From assembly GCA_013423325.1 (NCBI GenBank), contig BLJB01000283.1, positions 124,001-188,000 on the forward strand: DNA of 64,000 bases, written 5' to 3'. Source of the stretch: Usnea hakonensis. Taxonomy: Eukaryota > Ascomycota > Lecanoromycetes > Lecanorales > Parmeliaceae. Of this stretch, positions 11,530 to 24,118 are shown one piece after another (positions within the stretch are counted from its first letter, which is position 1; the number at the start of each line of letters is the position of its first letter). The notes under the pieces were generated by a model. It saw only the letters and a list, made by a program, of their open reading frames with translations. It had not been told where the DNA came from and did no database searches. Made by a program: the position numbers and the translations under genes.

Positions 11530-13331
11530 ATGTCTACTGAGGTTATAACGACAATATCACCGTCCACCAATAAGCCGGTCTTGACTCGAAACGGCTTATC
11601 AGACTCTGATGTGGCGCTCCTGCCCCAGTTGTCTACTCAAGCCTTCAATGCGTTCCGGCTCACATCGCTCAGTGAGCGCCAGGCCATTGTGAAGCGAGCG
11701 CTGAAACTCATCAGCGACAAACAAGATGTTTTTGCAAAGGAGCTCACAGAGCAAATGGGAAGGCCGATAGCTTACACTGCAAAGGAGATCAGTACGGCAG
11801 TTACGAGGGGCGAGTATCTGCTGAAGATCAGTGATGAAGCTCTGAGAGACACTCCAGGGGAGCCGGAGAAGGGTTTCAAAAGGTTTATCAGGAAAGCTCC
11901 AATCGGACCAGTCTTAGTCCTGTTCGCTTGGAACGTGCGTGGCTGTCGCCCATCTTTTGGTCGTTGCGCTTTGCTTACAGGGCGCCTTTAGTATCCGTAC
12001 CTCATCTTGGTCAACTCTTTGATACCTGCCCTACTCGCTGGTAATTCCGTCATACTCAAGCCTTCTCCACAGACACCCACGATCGTGGAGAACGTGCAGA
12101 AGATATTCGTGGAAGCTGGACTGGCGGAAAATGTGATCCAGTACTTTCACTGCGGCTCCTTGACACGTTTAGAAAGTATTGTACGGTCACCTCAAATAAA
12201 GCTTATATGCTTCACGGGATCCGTAGTCGGAGGCCTACAAGTTCAGCGCGCGGCATCAGATCGAGTGGTCCCTGTTGGGCTTGAGCTCGGAGGCAAGGAT
12301 TCAGCTTACGTTAGGGAAGATGTGGATGTGAAATGGGCGGCAGAAGAGATAGTGGATGGAGCAGTCTTCAACTCTGGACAAAGTTGCTGCAGTATTGAGA
12401 GAGTTTACGTTGCCGAAAAGATACACGACGCTCTCGTGTCGGCAGTGCAGGACGTGCTGAAGGGCTATAAGCTTGGAGATCCTTTCGAACGAAGCACTAA
12501 TGTTGGACCCGTGGTGTCAAAGAAATCGGCAGACACCATCAAGGCACAGGTCGAGGATGCAATAGCAAAAGGAGCAAAGGATATGACTCCAGAGAATGAG
12601 ACGTTTTCGTCGCCCCCTCCAGACGGCAATTATATTCGGCCAACTCTCTTAGTAGATGTGAATCACGGCATGGTACGTTCATTTCGCAATCATTTCTCGA
12701 GTTATATAGAAAGTATGGGGCAATATGCCTGTTCTCTGAAACAAGGAGTTCTATTGCTCCGCTTCCAGAGTCATCTCATTACCGTGGCGATGAGCCTGTT
12801 TCAGCTGAAGAAAACTTTCATTTTCTAAATACGTTGTATCTTTTGGGCTATCACCTAATAGGGAAAATGCCAGAAGAGCAACAGCAACGGTCCTCAATTA
12901 CCTTATCTCGTATGCTCGAGTGTTACGGGAAAACGGTGACAAGCTGACTCCAAACCCTGCAGGATGTAATGAGGGAGGAGACGTTCGGGCCAGTAATACC
13001 GATCATGAGAGTCAGCAATGACGAGGAAGCAATTCAAGCAGCCAACGACAGCGAATTCGGACTCACCGCTAGTATCTGGACGAAGGACACCGCCAAAGGC
13101 GAAGAGCTTGCGGAGCGTGTGGAAGCAGGAACAGTATTCGTCAACAGATGCGATTTCCCCAGCCCCGTAAGTCGATTTGGGACGTGACAAGGGGACCGGT
13201 GCGCTAACAGAAGCAAGGACCTCGCGTGGACCGGTTGGAAGAACTCCGGCAAGGGGGTCACGCTGAGCAAATTCGGGTTTGAGCAATTTGTCAAGCTCAA
13301 GAGCTTTCACGTCAAGCAGTACTCGCCCTAG
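11530..13331 (+). CDS. NAD(P)-dependent aldehyde dehydrogenase family protein
   Basis: Four exons: 11530-11934, 11992-12672, 12963-13166, 13218-13331; 467 aa, all introns phase 0. Family landmarks: FAWN|YPYLILVNSLIPALLAGN across intron 1, the cofactor-site segment ICFTGSVVGG, the general-base glutamate in LELGGKDSAYV, and the catalytic cysteine in FNSGQSCCSIERV. EETFGPVIPI and the C-terminal SGKGVTLSKFGFEQFV follow. It oxidises an aldehyde to an acid; the sequence does not fix the substrate. It has no targeting signal and is likely cytosolic. Intron 2 is 290 nt, long for this window, but the joined protein has no gap relative to the family. Confidence 0.92.
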
Positions 13332-14105
13332 CATTGATAGCTGTTCGTCTCTTTGCTACCGATTGGTAGAAGGGGGCCTGCGGCCGAATTGATCTCGCAT
13401 CACATACCATGCGCTTGGCCAGTATATCAAACAGGTGCGTCCTGACGGAAGCATGGCTCGCCAATCGAAGCACTCATCACTCAGCAAGAATGCAGACGAG
13501 AGTTCAAAGGGTGGGGCTAATAAGTATTGATTCCCCCTTCGCATCCTGGGGCGTGCCCAACTGCACGAGCAATCGATGTCTCGCGGGATATAGATTTTCG
13601 GTATTGCAGTCCCTAAGGCACATATTCATGGTAATGGATTTTCCCCTAAACGAAACGAAACAAAACGCATGCAAACCAATTTCCTTGCACAAAAAGTGAC
13701 GAGCATCTGGAATTTTCCGCAACACCTGCCACCTTTCTCTGGCCACGCACCTACTCTAGACTGCAGGACTTTTCCATCCTCCATACATATGACCTTTGTC
13801 ACGCGTTCTAGAGACATACGTAGAGCAGCCAGTTATACCCTTCAAATGATAAGGCCGTCAAACGGCTGTACGAGAGAACGATCAAGGTAGACTAGCCACA
13901 GCGTAAAGAAAATGATCCACGAATTATGGGAACCCGAAAAATGATTAGCCGCAAACACTCAAGTTGGTATCCGTTACATTCTTAGCTACGTGTAAAGCTA
14001 GCTCACGCCTCTTTGGTATCTTATGGCAAAATCGACTCCTGCAATGCATATGCTGAATGATAAGACGTCCCCCACGCGCTGAAGTCCACGATACACCAGA
14101 GCCAT
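13332..14105. other. Convergent intergenic region, no gene seen
   Basis: 774 bp between the ends of the aldehyde dehydrogenase and SEC1. Open frames here are short, overlap each other and contain no recognisable motif. Confidence 0.5.
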
Positions 14106-16676
14106 TCACTTCTTCGAGCCGAAGAAGTGGTGCTTCTTCTTCCTTTCCGGATCCTTGTCCTTGTCCTTTTTATTCAACTTACTGTTAGCAGTCTGTGCTG
14201 CAATTGAAGACGCCGGAGGTAAAGGACGACCCTTGGCCGCGCCATTTGCAGCGTTTGCATTATTGGAACCAAGATTCATCGCACCCATGCTAGCTACTGG
14301 AGGTTGTGATTGTTGAGTATTCGAGGATTGCTGCTTTGCGTAGGGCTGTGGCGCAGTCGGTTGCTCTCTTTCAAACAAATGAGCAGGTGCCTGTGGCCTT
14401 GGTCGCTCTGCCGGAAGGTCGAGCCGCCGTTTGTCAACGCTCAAGTCTCCAACTTGTCTGAGATAGAGGCTCGGGGTCAACATATGAGAAGTGGCCAGGA
14501 AGACATCTTTGTTGGACATCTGGGACACTTCATAACACGCCCGAGACTCCGAGTAGGTTGCACCGCCTGCCATAAAGACAATGATGCGCTGCCTGGGCTC
14601 CAACGCAGATGGTCTAGTTCGGGCCCATGTTGGTTTTGCACTTCGCAGTGATGCCTGTGAAACATTCTCTTGGCCTGATAATCCTTCGGCTGCGTCGAGA
14701 TGAGGCTTTGTGAAGGGGAAGGTACTTTGATCAAGCGTTCCCCGGATATGTTCCTCGAGCATTGGCTTGATGGCGGGGTCATATCTCGACAGTCCGGATT
14801 CTTCCTCGCTCGAACTTTGCCGCGCCTGTCTTCTACCAAAGGCAGGCTGAGCTAGCGGCCGTGTGTCCTTGATCGACCTAGAAACATGTGCACCAAGTAA
14901 ATCAAGGTTATGGATTACTTCACCATCTTGGGCGGGCAACTGAGCGTGCGCAAGCAATTTCTGCGTGTCAGAGGGCAAAAGACCGTCTCGGTAGAGTATG
15001 TACTGTATTATCAGCCGTAGACGATCTGGGAATGTGATGTCGTAGTCGTCAAGCAGCCTGACAACCTGGTCGGCAACATTCTTCGGCTTTTTGTAGTCCT
15101 CGTCTAAACCAGTAGCGAGTGACTGCTCGAGTCAGCGCAGCTCATAAGTTCTCAACAAATGCGAAATACCTGTTCGACGGAAGCAATGTCTGCTAACCGA
15201 CGCTTTTGAAAAACGTTCATAGCATCTGACGCCATATTGAGATGCAAAGAAAAGGCTTCCTTGCCTTCCTGGAACTGCGGCAGGCCCGCCAGCATGTCTT
15301 TGATATTGTTGAGGCTGCCAGGATTTTCACTGAGATTTGAACGGAATTAGTGGCTTGCTCTTTTTGCGGCTTGCTCAATGAGATCTACTTACGTCTCTGC
15401 AAATTGTGGGTTCTTTGCCTTAAATGCTTGGAACTCGGAAGCTAGCTTCTCTAGGAGGTCTTTCATATGTAGGTGACGGTTCTTGACCCATATACTATCT
15501 TTTTCACCAATCTCCACTTCCTTGATATTTCCATTCGTTTCGCTTTCGGTTAGAGCTGTCTTATAGTGGACCCTGTCTCCCTCCACTAAAGGTAAAAGAT
15601 CATGTATCATAGCCTGGTAGGTGAACTCATGGACTACTGGAGTAAATAAATCCATGGACCTGTCTGTGATTATAAGAGCGCCTCGAGGTCGAGGCGAAGG
15701 GGGTGGAAAGTCTTCGTGAAATTTCGCATACTGATCCAACTCAAGCTGAATGAAGCGAGCGAGATGTGAACACAGGACACTAGCTTCGTGCGCAGGACTT
15801 TTAGGACTGTGATACCGTATTGTCGGATACTCTCCAAGCGACACGCATATTGATACTATCTTGAGTCAATGTTAGCGCCAGGAAGGAATTGTTTGAAAGA
15901 ATTTCAGAACGCACCTTTTGCGCCAAGTCATCCATGTGCTTTCGGACAAGCTGGTTACAGGCAGGGTGAAAGAGGGTGGGGAAACTCCAAGGATCTCGAA
16001 ATGTTATGAGATGTGACTCTCGAGGATAGAAGTCGATATTCAGCACTCTTGACAGGGCAATCTGTTCCCTTGCCATTGCGGACTGATCCAAGCGAAGACG
16101 TTGCTCAGGAGGAAGCACTGCACAGGGTTATTAGCAGGATTACTCCAATCGCGCATAGAAGAATTTGGTTGGGGGTGGGGTTCTTCCTCGATGCCTGAAC
16201 TCTTACATGATGTCCAGATTATAAATGATCTGCGATATCGGCGACGCTCGAGGTCTGCCATCAAGCAGTCGACAATATGAGATTGAGGCGACAGTATGTA
16301 TACAGCATCCATTTCCTGATTTAATGGTCTTTTATCCTCGATCTGTTCTATATCTATCTTTCGTTCAGTCCAGCTCTACTCTCTGGCAATCCTTCTTTGT
16401 GGCGTACTCGTGACATTTTGCTTTAGAATGTCGTCTTCCTGAACAACGCCATCGACCAGGCGCTTGCTTCCAGCATCCAAGACTACGACTTTCCACTGCA
16501 AAGACGAAGGTTTGAGCGTGATGGTGCTTGGTTCGCAAGTGGGAACCACTTACTTCTCCTCGAGCTGTAGATCTTACGGCCTCAAGAATGACTATAAGAT
16601 TAGAAGCGGACGAATGAGGAGAGTATGCAGAGTCTGACTCACTCTCTTGCTGTATCGTGATTGCAGACGTGCCCAT
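14106..16676 (-). CDS. SEC1: Sec1/Munc18 family protein Sec1 (exocytic SNARE regulator)
   Basis: Eight exons on the minus strand: 16676-16643, 16591-16554, 16495-16408, 16353-16207, 16117-15915, 15859-15393, 15329-15170, 15122-14106; 717 aa. Joined exons give family segments such as WKVVVLDAGSKRLV, MDAVYILSPQSHIVDCLMAD, IDFYPRESHLITFRDPWSF, RGALIITDRSMDLFTPVVHE and FMAGGATYSESRACYEVS. The start MGTSAITIQQE is the usual fungal N-terminus. SM proteins clasp plasma-membrane syntaxin (Sso) and assembled SNAREs to promote vesicle fusion at the cell surface and hyphal tip. The C-terminal ~80 residues are Gln/Pro/Ala-rich and end in KKKHHFFGSKK, typical of filamentous fungal Sec1. It is divergent from SUV3. 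Confidence 0.94.
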
Positions 16677-17101
16677 AATTACAATACGACGTAGCTGTGC
16701 GGTAGACCTCAAGGTGATGGTACTTTGAGCAGTCAGCTGATAGCAGCGGTCGTTAGGACGCTTGTCCGACGGGTGAAACCATCTCCAGGATCTTCTAATC
16801 GGGTCTCGGAGACAGAAGGCTGATTCTCAGCATTCACATCAAGCTGCGGAACACCTACTTACGCAGCTACGGAGGCCGCATCGCGAGCGGGTGTGTGGAA
16901 TTATCATCCGCGTTTGGCGCCGCTAGTAAATTTCAGGGTGGCGATACCGGTATTGAAGCTGGAAACCATCTGATCTTCCCTGGCGGGCAAAAAATGTTGT
17001 ATGTTTACGCCAATGATACTCTAATTGTCGCGATAGTTTTATACATCACACTGTAAGCGTAGTATCAGCAAAGCTTTGATCGAAGTGACCCCAAGGGGGG
17101 G
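16677..17101. promoter_or_regulatory. Divergent promoter SEC1 / SUV3
   Basis: 425 bp between two divergent start codons, without a coding frame of its own. A shared regulatory role is inferred from position; no motif stands out. Confidence 0.45.
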
Positions 17102-19498
17102 ATGCTACCAGCTTATCGAGCCTTGACTTCACGTCTGCTCCCACATTCTTGGACCGCAAGATTGCCAACGGTGATCACACGGTACAGGTCTCATCAAGCC
17201 ACGAACAAGAAATGGAACGGTAAAGCATCCTTCAAAAGGGGTCATCGTGGGAACTTGCAGCGTCGAGCAGACGTAAAATTCACCGATGCTACCACGAGAT
17301 TAAATCTTCTCAAGAGAGAGACTTTCATACCTTGGCTCAGCTCTCGACTTGACGTCCTTGTCGAGAAATCTACTGATGAAGGATTCTCCACATTCGCCAA
17401 GAATCTCATACGCACCCTACCGCAAAGTTCCTTGAGAGAATTTCCAAAACCCCAAATTCCGCAAGGCCCATTACAAGAGGCATGGCAACCTTCAGAACAG
17501 CCGGGGCCACTATCGCTTCTTAGATCTCTACAACAAGCTTTTTTGTCTAATGGAGAATCAGCTGTGGATACCCAAATCAAATATTCCTATCATGGACTAC
17601 TAGCATCTCAGAAGCTCTCCACAGCGGACATCGAGAACCAGGAAAACCTTGCAGATTTACGATATCCTGTCGAATGGTATCCAGCAACACGGGCAGTGCA
17701 AAGAAAGATAGTCCTGCACGTTGGACCCACGAATTCTGGCAAAACCTACCATGCTTTGAAACGACTCGAGCAGGCGGACACAGGGATATACGCAGGTCCA
17801 TTGCGGCTACTGGCCCATGAAGTCTATACCAGGCTGAACGCGAAAGGAAAACTTTGCGATCTCATTACTGGAGACGAAAGGGTTGTACAAGAGGGTGACG
17901 CAGCGCAGATGAAAAGCTGCACGGTCGAAATGGTGCCACTGAACACGGATGTCGATGTAGCAGTCATTGATGAGATTCAGATGATAGGTCACAACGAACG
18001 AGGCTGGGCGTGGACGCAAGCCCTCCTCGGTCTCAAGGCGAAAGAAATCCATCTATGTGGCGAGGAACGAAGTGTGCCTTTAATCAGGGAGCTTGCAGCC
18101 TCGATGGGAGATCAGATCGAGGTCCACACGTACAAGCGATTGAGCCCACTCAAAACAATGTCGACAAGCCTACGGGGCCGGCTGAGTGATCTTAGGAAGG
18201 GAGATTGTGTGGTAGTGTTTTCTCGCGTTGGAATACATCTGATGAAGGAGGAAATTGAAAAGGTGACGCAAAAACGAGTAGCTGTCGTGTACGGGAGCCT
18301 ACCCCCAGAGATAAGAGCGCAACAGGCGAAACTTTTCAATGATCCCAACAGCGATTACGATATCCTGGTCGCTAGTGACGCTATCGGAATGGGATTGAAT
18401 TTGTGAGACTCGCTGTTCAATTTCGTCATCTCAACTGAAACGGTGTGCAGGGCTATCAAGCGCATAATATTCGAATCTGTGTCCAAGTTCAATGGATCTA
18501 GTGTCGAGGCTATCGAAGCTCCCCATCTCAAGCAGATTGCGGGCCGTGCAGGTCGCTATCGCACCGCATTGCAAGCGGAAAGCCCGGCCGAAGACTCGGA
18601 TGAAGGCAAAGAGGAACCAAAGGGGTCACTGAGTACGCTAGAAACAAGTCTAGGGCTGGTTACCACTCTTGAGCAGGCAGACCTCCCATATCTCCGCAAA
18701 TTTATGGAATCTGAACCGGAGCCCATCATGAGTGCAGGTATCTTTCCTCCGACCACCATTCTTCTACAATTTGCCGCCTATTTTCCTCCATCGACAAGTT
18801 TTAGCTACATTTTGCTACGGCTTCACGAGCTCTCACTCAGACATCCAAGATATCACTTGTGCGTTCTCAAGGACCAAATTGCAATCGCAGATACCATTCA
18901 GTCTGTTGAAAGTCTCAGCTTCCACGATCGCATTATATTTTGCGCCGCTCCTGCCACACTTAGGAGTCAAAAAATGGCCGCTATTCTCGCAGCCTTCGCT
19001 AGGTGCGTTGGAGACAATACCAGTGGAGCTCTACTCGATATACCCGAGATACCTTTGGACATACTGAATAAAGACATTAAACCGAGTAGAAATTCCATGG
19101 ACATGCTGGAGTCGCTACATAAGGCCTTAATCCTTTATTTATGGCTCAGCTATCGATTTGCTGGGGTTTTCATAAACCAAACGATGGCTTTTCACGTCAA
19201 AAGACTGGTGGAGGAGAGAATCGATAAGATGCTAGCCGAATACTCCTCTAGTCCTACCATCAGAGAGAGAATCAGGATCATAAGGGAGGAGGCGAGACGT
19301 CAGATCAGCAAGCTTAATAAACCAGTTGCTGAGTCTCACGACTCTAAGGTTCAGACGGAGTTTCCAGATGCTTCCTCGCTGCCTAATGGCGCGTCCGATC
19401 AGGGGCAAGATTTTCAATCAGAGGATGCTCTACTCAAAGAAAACTTGCCGAGAATGGAAACTACATCTGGAGATGTTCGAAATGTCACTTCACCTTGA
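17102..19498 (+). CDS. SUV3: Mitochondrial ATP-dependent RNA helicase Suv3
   Basis: Two exons, 17102-18402 and 18451-19498; 782 aa. The N-terminus (MLPAYRALTSRLLPHSWTAR, then RYRSH) is Arg/Ser-rich without acidic residues, like a mitochondrial presequence. Helicase motifs: Walker A GPTNSGKT near residue 209, DEIQ near 290, YGSLPPEIR, and DAIGMGLNL|AIKRIIFE formed across the phase-2 intron, followed by QIAGRAGRY. Suv3 unwinds RNA and partners an exoribonuclease in the mitochondrial degradosome for intron and RNA turnover. The C-terminal ~70 residues are polar and not conserved as far as I can tell. Confidence 0.94.
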
Positions 19499-19955
19499 AA
19501 ATGGGTCGGGAGCCTATCGAGAGTGCCCATCTTGGCTTCTGTCATTTGGAAACACGGGGTGTACATTTGAGAATACATAGATCGACTGAGCGTACTAAAT
19601 CAAATATGTCAGGAATGACCCTAGGCACCATTCGAAGTATGGCATCTGCATTGTGTACGTAAGTTTTTGTGGAGACGGTTTTAGGAGCAAGGGGAACAAG
19701 CTACCCGATATTCTCTAGTGTCTGTAGGATCTTCCTCGCTGTAGATATCTATAACCATTCTAAGACTTGGCGAAGGACAGAGAAACGAAAGATGTCTCCT
19801 TCACTCTCCATCCGGCTTGTAAATAACGAAATCTACTTTACTTTACTTTAGCGTTAATACTCTAGTACTTTTTTTAGCGCGCGCTTAAAGTGCCGCAATC
19901 GAGTGTAAAGTATTAAAAAAGTGCTGGGCGCATTGCTGATGGGTATTCAACTATC
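19499..19955. other. Intergenic between SUV3 and PRP22
   Basis: Tandem neighbours. The last 150 bp include a TTTACTTTACTTTAG run (19837-19851), a GCGCGCGC stretch (19877-19884) and AT-rich sequence shortly before the PRP22 start. No gene seen. Confidence 0.45.
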
Positions 19956-22900
19956 ATGGATGATCTCGCCTCACTAGAGCTGCTCTCCTTGGTATCAAAA
20001 GTGACTTCCGAGCTTCAGAATCATCTCGGTATCAGCGATAAGACTTTGGCTGAATTTGTGATAGCACAGCATTCACAATGTCAGTCGCTACCAAAGTTCC
20101 AAAGCAAGATGGAGGATATGGGAGCAGATTTCCCTCCGAGCCTAGTAGAGAGCATCGATCGGCTCATCCTCACCATGCATCCCAAACACAAAGGGAGAGC
20201 GAATGGACATTCCACGGGCATAAAGTTTGATAGGGACCCTCAAAGTCTTGATGATGTCGAGAAGAAGACTAGAATATTTACGGGATTAGCTGTCCCAGAT
20301 AGAGACCAGCTATGGGAAGAAAAAGATTTGGAGATGGAAGGTAGGGATGGACCACTGACCGGTGCCCTCGACGACACCTTTGCGATGCTTGAAGGCTTGG
20401 CTGGGAAAGGCATAAAGACGCAGAATGGGACAAGGAACAAAAAAAGAAGCCGGAGTCCAGATGACGTAGACCGGGACCGGTATAGAAAGGGAAAGGACAA
20501 ATTTCGATCGCGATCAAGATCTTATAGCCAAGAAAAGCACGGCAGACATCGAAGGATTAGCGGTCATGACTACGACGACAAATACTCCCCTGATAACGGA
20601 GGACATCGTACTAAGGATGACGAATATCGGAGCGGTCGGGGAGGTCGTAAAAAGGGACACAGACATGATGCAGAGGATTTCCACAAGCGACCACCCACTC
20701 CTGAGATCGATGATGCTCCTAAAATCTTCAAGGTATATAACGGCATGGTCAGTGGTATCAAGCCTTTCGGAGCGTTTGTGAGCTTGCAGGGCGTGAACGG
20801 GAAGGCTGATGGATTGGTGCACGTCTCTGCAATGCAAGAAGGGGCGCGAGTGAATGATCCATCAGATCTTGTGTCTCAAGGTCAACCTGTCAAGGTGAAG
20901 GTCGTGAGCATCGAATTTGGACCCAAAGGCCCTCGAATTGGACTATCTATGAAAGAGGTCGACCAAATTACAGGTCGCGATCTAATGCCGCAGAAAAGAC
21001 TAGCATCAGGTGCAAACATGGAAAGGCTTGATGGTAGAGGTCCAGAGGTCGACAGCAATGATAGATATGGTAGTCTCACCTCGGATGTACCTGTTATGGA
21101 AGGTGAAATGAATGGGAAGCGCATGAGACAAAAGAAGAGAATGACGTCGCCTGAGAGATGGGAAATCAAGCAACTAATTGCATCGGGTGCCATCTCTGCG
21201 TTGGACTACCCAGACATAGATGAAGACTATAATGCAACATTAGCGGGCGAGGGGGATTTTGAGGAGGAGGAAGATGTGGATATTGAGGTCCGAGAAGAAG
21301 AACCTCCCTTCCTCGCAGGACAGACAAAACAGTCTCTTGAGCTTTCCCCCATAAGGGTTGTCAAAGCACCAGATGGATCGATGAATCGCGCCGCCATGGC
21401 TGGTACATCTCTAGCAAAGGAGCGCCGTGATCTACGGCAACAAGAAGCACAGGATAAAGCTGCCGAGCAAGCGTCGCAAGTAGACCTGAACGCGCAGTGG
21501 CAAGATCCGATGATGGCCCCCGACCAACGTAAATTCGCCAGCGACCTCCGAAACCCACAGGCACCTAAGGCCCCTGATGCTTTGCCTGAATGGAAGCGGG
21601 TGACTCAGAGCAAAGATCAGTCACTTGGGAAAAGAAGCTCCTTGTCAATCAAGCAGCAAAGGGAGACCTTACCTGTATATAAGTTTCGCAAGCAGCTCCT
21701 GGACGCTGTCAACGGGAATCAGCTCATGATTGTCGTGGGCGACACAGGATCTGGCAAAACTACCCAGTTGACGCAGTATCTTGCAGAGGGTGGGTTTGCC
21801 AATCATGGCATGATCGGCTGTACTCAACCTCGCCGAGTCGCTGCAATGTCCGTGGCGAAGCGCGTAGCTGAAGAGGTTGGCTGCAAGTTGGGTCAAGAAG
21901 TCGGATATACTATTCGTTTTGAAGACTGCACCAGTCCAGAAACCAAAATCAAATACATGACCGACGGCATGCTCCAAAGAGAGGTGCTCATTGATCCTAA
22001 CCTCAGGAAATATTCGGTCATTATGCTTGATGAAGCCCATGAGCGAACCATTGCGACAGATGTTCTCTTCGGGTTACTTAAAAAGACGTTGAAAAGGAGA
22101 CCTGATCTGAAAGTGATCGTCACATCCGCCACGCTTGATGCCGACAAGTTTTCTGAATACTTCAACAAATGCCCAATTTTCACCATTCCAGGTCGTACGT
22201 ACCCTGTGGAAGTAATGTATTCGAGAGAACCTGAGTCGGACTATCTTGATGCTGCTCTTGTCACTGTTATGCAAATCCATTTGACTGAACCTCCTGGCGA
22301 TATACTTTTGTTTCTGACAGGTCAAGAGGAAATAGATACAAGTTGCGAGATTCTTTTCGAAAGAATGAAAGCCCTTGGTCCAAGCGTGCCCGAGCTACTC
22401 ATTCTTCCAGTCTATTCTGCTCTACCTAGTGAAATGCAGAGTAAAATCTTCGAACCTGCACCACCCGGCAGTAGAAAAGTCGTAATTGCGACGAATATAG
22501 CCGAGACTTCGATCACCATTGATGGCATCTACTATGTCATTGATCCTGGATTTGTCAAACAGAACGCTTATGATCCTAAGCTTGGAATGGACTCGCTTGT
22601 TGTGACACCTATCTCCCAAGCGCAAGCCAAACAACGAGCTGGTCGTGCCGGGCGAACAGGTCCAGGAAAGGCATTCAGATTATACACAGAGGCAGCTTTC
22701 CAATCTGAGATGCTTCCAACTTCTATACCCGAAATTCAACGACAAAATCTTTCAACGACCATCCTAATGCTAAAAGCTATGGGCATCAACGACTTACTTC
22801 ATTTTGACTTTATGGATCCTCCTCCTACCAACACTATGCTAACAGCTCTTGAAGTGCTTTATGCCCTCTCGGCCCTGGATGACGAAGGTCTCCTGACGCG

Positions 22901-23666
22901 CCTTGGTCGTAAAATGGCAGATTTTCCAATGGAACCAGCTCTCGCGAAGACGCTGATTTTTTCGACAGACCTTGGGTGCTCAGATGAGATCCTGAGCATC
23001 GTTGCTATGCTCTCAGTGCAGACCGTCTTTTACCGTCCGAAGGAGAAGCAACAGCAAGCAGATCAAAAAAAGCAAAAGTTTCACGACCCTCATGGTGACC
23101 ACCTCACTTTACTGAACGTGTACAATGGTTGGAAAGGAAGCAAATTTTCGAATCCCTGGTGTTTCGAAAACTTCATCCAAGCTCGCTCGATGCGGCGTGC
23201 CCAGGACGTGCGCCAGCAACTCGTGAGTATCATGGACAGATATAAGCACCACATTGTTTCTTGTGGTAGAAATACGATCAAGGTGCGGCAAGCTTTGTGT
23301 TCTGGATTCTTCAGAAATGCTGCGAGGAAAGATCCTCAGGAAGGCTACAAGACGCTTATTGAAGGCACCGTCGTCTATCTGCATCCTTCCTCTGCCATGT
23401 TTGGAAAACCATCAGAACACGTAATATTCCACACCTTGGTGTTGACGACGAAGGAGTATATGCAATGCACTACTGCGATTGAACCCAAATGGCTTGTGGA
23501 GGCAGCGCCTACGTTTTTTAAGGTCGCGGCTACGGATCGGCTGTCTAAGAGGAAGAAGGCGGAGAGAATACAGCCATTGCATAATAGATTTGCTGGCGAG
23601 GATGATTGGCGATTGTCGGCACAGAAGAGACAAGGACGTGGAGGAGGGGGTGGTACTTGGGGTTAG
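19956..23666 (+). CDS. PRP22: Pre-mRNA-splicing DEAH-box helicase Prp22 (DHX8)
   Basis: A single exon of 1236 aa. An N-terminal region is followed by an Arg/Ser/Asp-rich low-complexity stretch (about 165-250) and an S1 RNA-binding domain (about 258-333: VYNGMVSGIKPFGAFVSLQG). The helicase core has Walker A GDTGSGKTTQ near 594, DEAH near 691, SAT, and QRAGRAGRTGPG, followed by the winged-helix/ratchet and OB-fold regions. The S1 domain combined with DEAH motifs distinguishes Prp22 from Prp2 and Prp16. It releases spliced mRNA from the spliceosome in the nucleus. The protein ends in a short Gly-rich tail. The lack of introns contrasts with neighbouring POL32 and SEC1. Confidence 0.95.
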   Translation: MDDLASLELLSLVSKVTSELQNHLGISDKTLAEFVIAQHSQCQSLPKFQSKMEDMGADFPPSLVESIDRLILTMHPKHKGRANGHSTGIKFDRDPQSLDDVEKKTRIFTGLAVPDRDQLWEEKDLEMEGRDGPLTGALDDTFAMLEGLAGKGIKTQNGTRNKKRSRSPDDVDRDRYRKGKDKFRSRSRSYSQEKHGRHRRISGHDYDDKYSPDNGGHRTKDDEYRSGRGGRKKGHRHDAEDFHKRPPTPEIDDAPKIFKVYNGMVSGIKPFGAFVSLQGVNGKADGLVHVSAMQEGARVNDPSDLVSQGQPVKVKVVSIEFGPKGPRIGLSMKEVDQITGRDLMPQKRLASGANMERLDGRGPEVDSNDRYGSLTSDVPVMEGEMNGKRMRQKKRMTSPERWEIKQLIASGAISALDYPDIDEDYNATLAGEGDFEEEEDVDIEVREEEPPFLAGQTKQSLELSPIRVVKAPDGSMNRAAMAGTSLAKERRDLRQQEAQDKAAEQASQVDLNAQWQDPMMAPDQRKFASDLRNPQAPKAPDALPEWKRVTQSKDQSLGKRSSLSIKQQRETLPVYKFRKQLLDAVNGNQLMIVVGDTGSGKTTQLTQYLAEGGFANHGMIGCTQPRRVAAMSVAKRVAEEVGCKLGQEVGYTIRFEDCTSPETKIKYMTDGMLQREVLIDPNLRKYSVIMLDEAHERTIATDVLFGLLKKTLKRRPDLKVIVTSATLDADKFSEYFNKCPIFTIPGRTYPVEVMYSREPESDYLDAALVTVMQIHLTEPPGDILLFLTGQEEIDTSCEILFERMKALGPSVPELLILPVYSALPSEMQSKIFEPAPPGSRKVVIATNIAETSITIDGIYYVIDPGFVKQNAYDPKLGMDSLVVTPISQAQAKQRAGRAGRTGPGKAFRLYTEAAFQSEMLPTSIPEIQRQNLSTTILMLKAMGINDLLHFDFMDPPPTNTMLTALEVLYALSALDDEGLLTRLGRKMADFPMEPALAKTLIFSTDLGCSDEILSIVAMLSVQTVFYRPKEKQQQADQKKQKFHDPHGDHLTLLNVYNGWKGSKFSNPWCFENFIQARSMRRAQDVRQQLVSIMDRYKHHIVSCGRNTIKVRQALCSGFFRNAARKDPQEGYKTLIEGTVVYLHPSSAMFGKPSEHVIFHTLVLTTKEYMQCTTAIEPKWLVEAAPTFFKVAATDRLSKRKKAERIQPLHNRFAGEDDWRLSAQKRQGRGGGGGTWG

Positions 23667-24118
23667 TCATAGCGGTTTGTATTCTAAACAATGGATATTC
23701 CCAAAAATTTGCGAGCTGAGTCGTGAGACTTCTGATATGTTCATTCCATGCAATCGAGCTAAGAACAGCTCCCTCACGTCCACCAGGAGAGTAAGCCCTA
23801 AGATATCGCGCTGGCCACATTCAGCTATGAGAAAAGCCTACAAGACTTGTATGTTAGGTCTTGGGGAATATTTATTTCCAGGTTCTCACCATCAATTTTG
23901 CGTCAGACCGAAGTCGTTGTGGTCGTTAGTGTAGTCTTTGACGTCCAACACTGGCAAAGTTGGCCATCATTCTGGGTTCTAGCCGTCGGATCTGCAGCTT
24001 ATCGATCACAAGAAGAGTGATTGGACAAGCATCTATCGAGGGCGTTGAGATGCATCAGTCCAGAGTAGGCTATACCAAGGCTCTGCTCCGGGCACGCCTG
24101 CAAGATCTTCAATCCGTG
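23667..24118. other. Convergent intergenic region PRP22 / G-patch gene
   Basis: 452 bp of probable 3' UTRs. An open frame runs through 23479-23934 but its 5' half is antiframe to PRP22 and it has no recognisable domain. Confidence 0.45.
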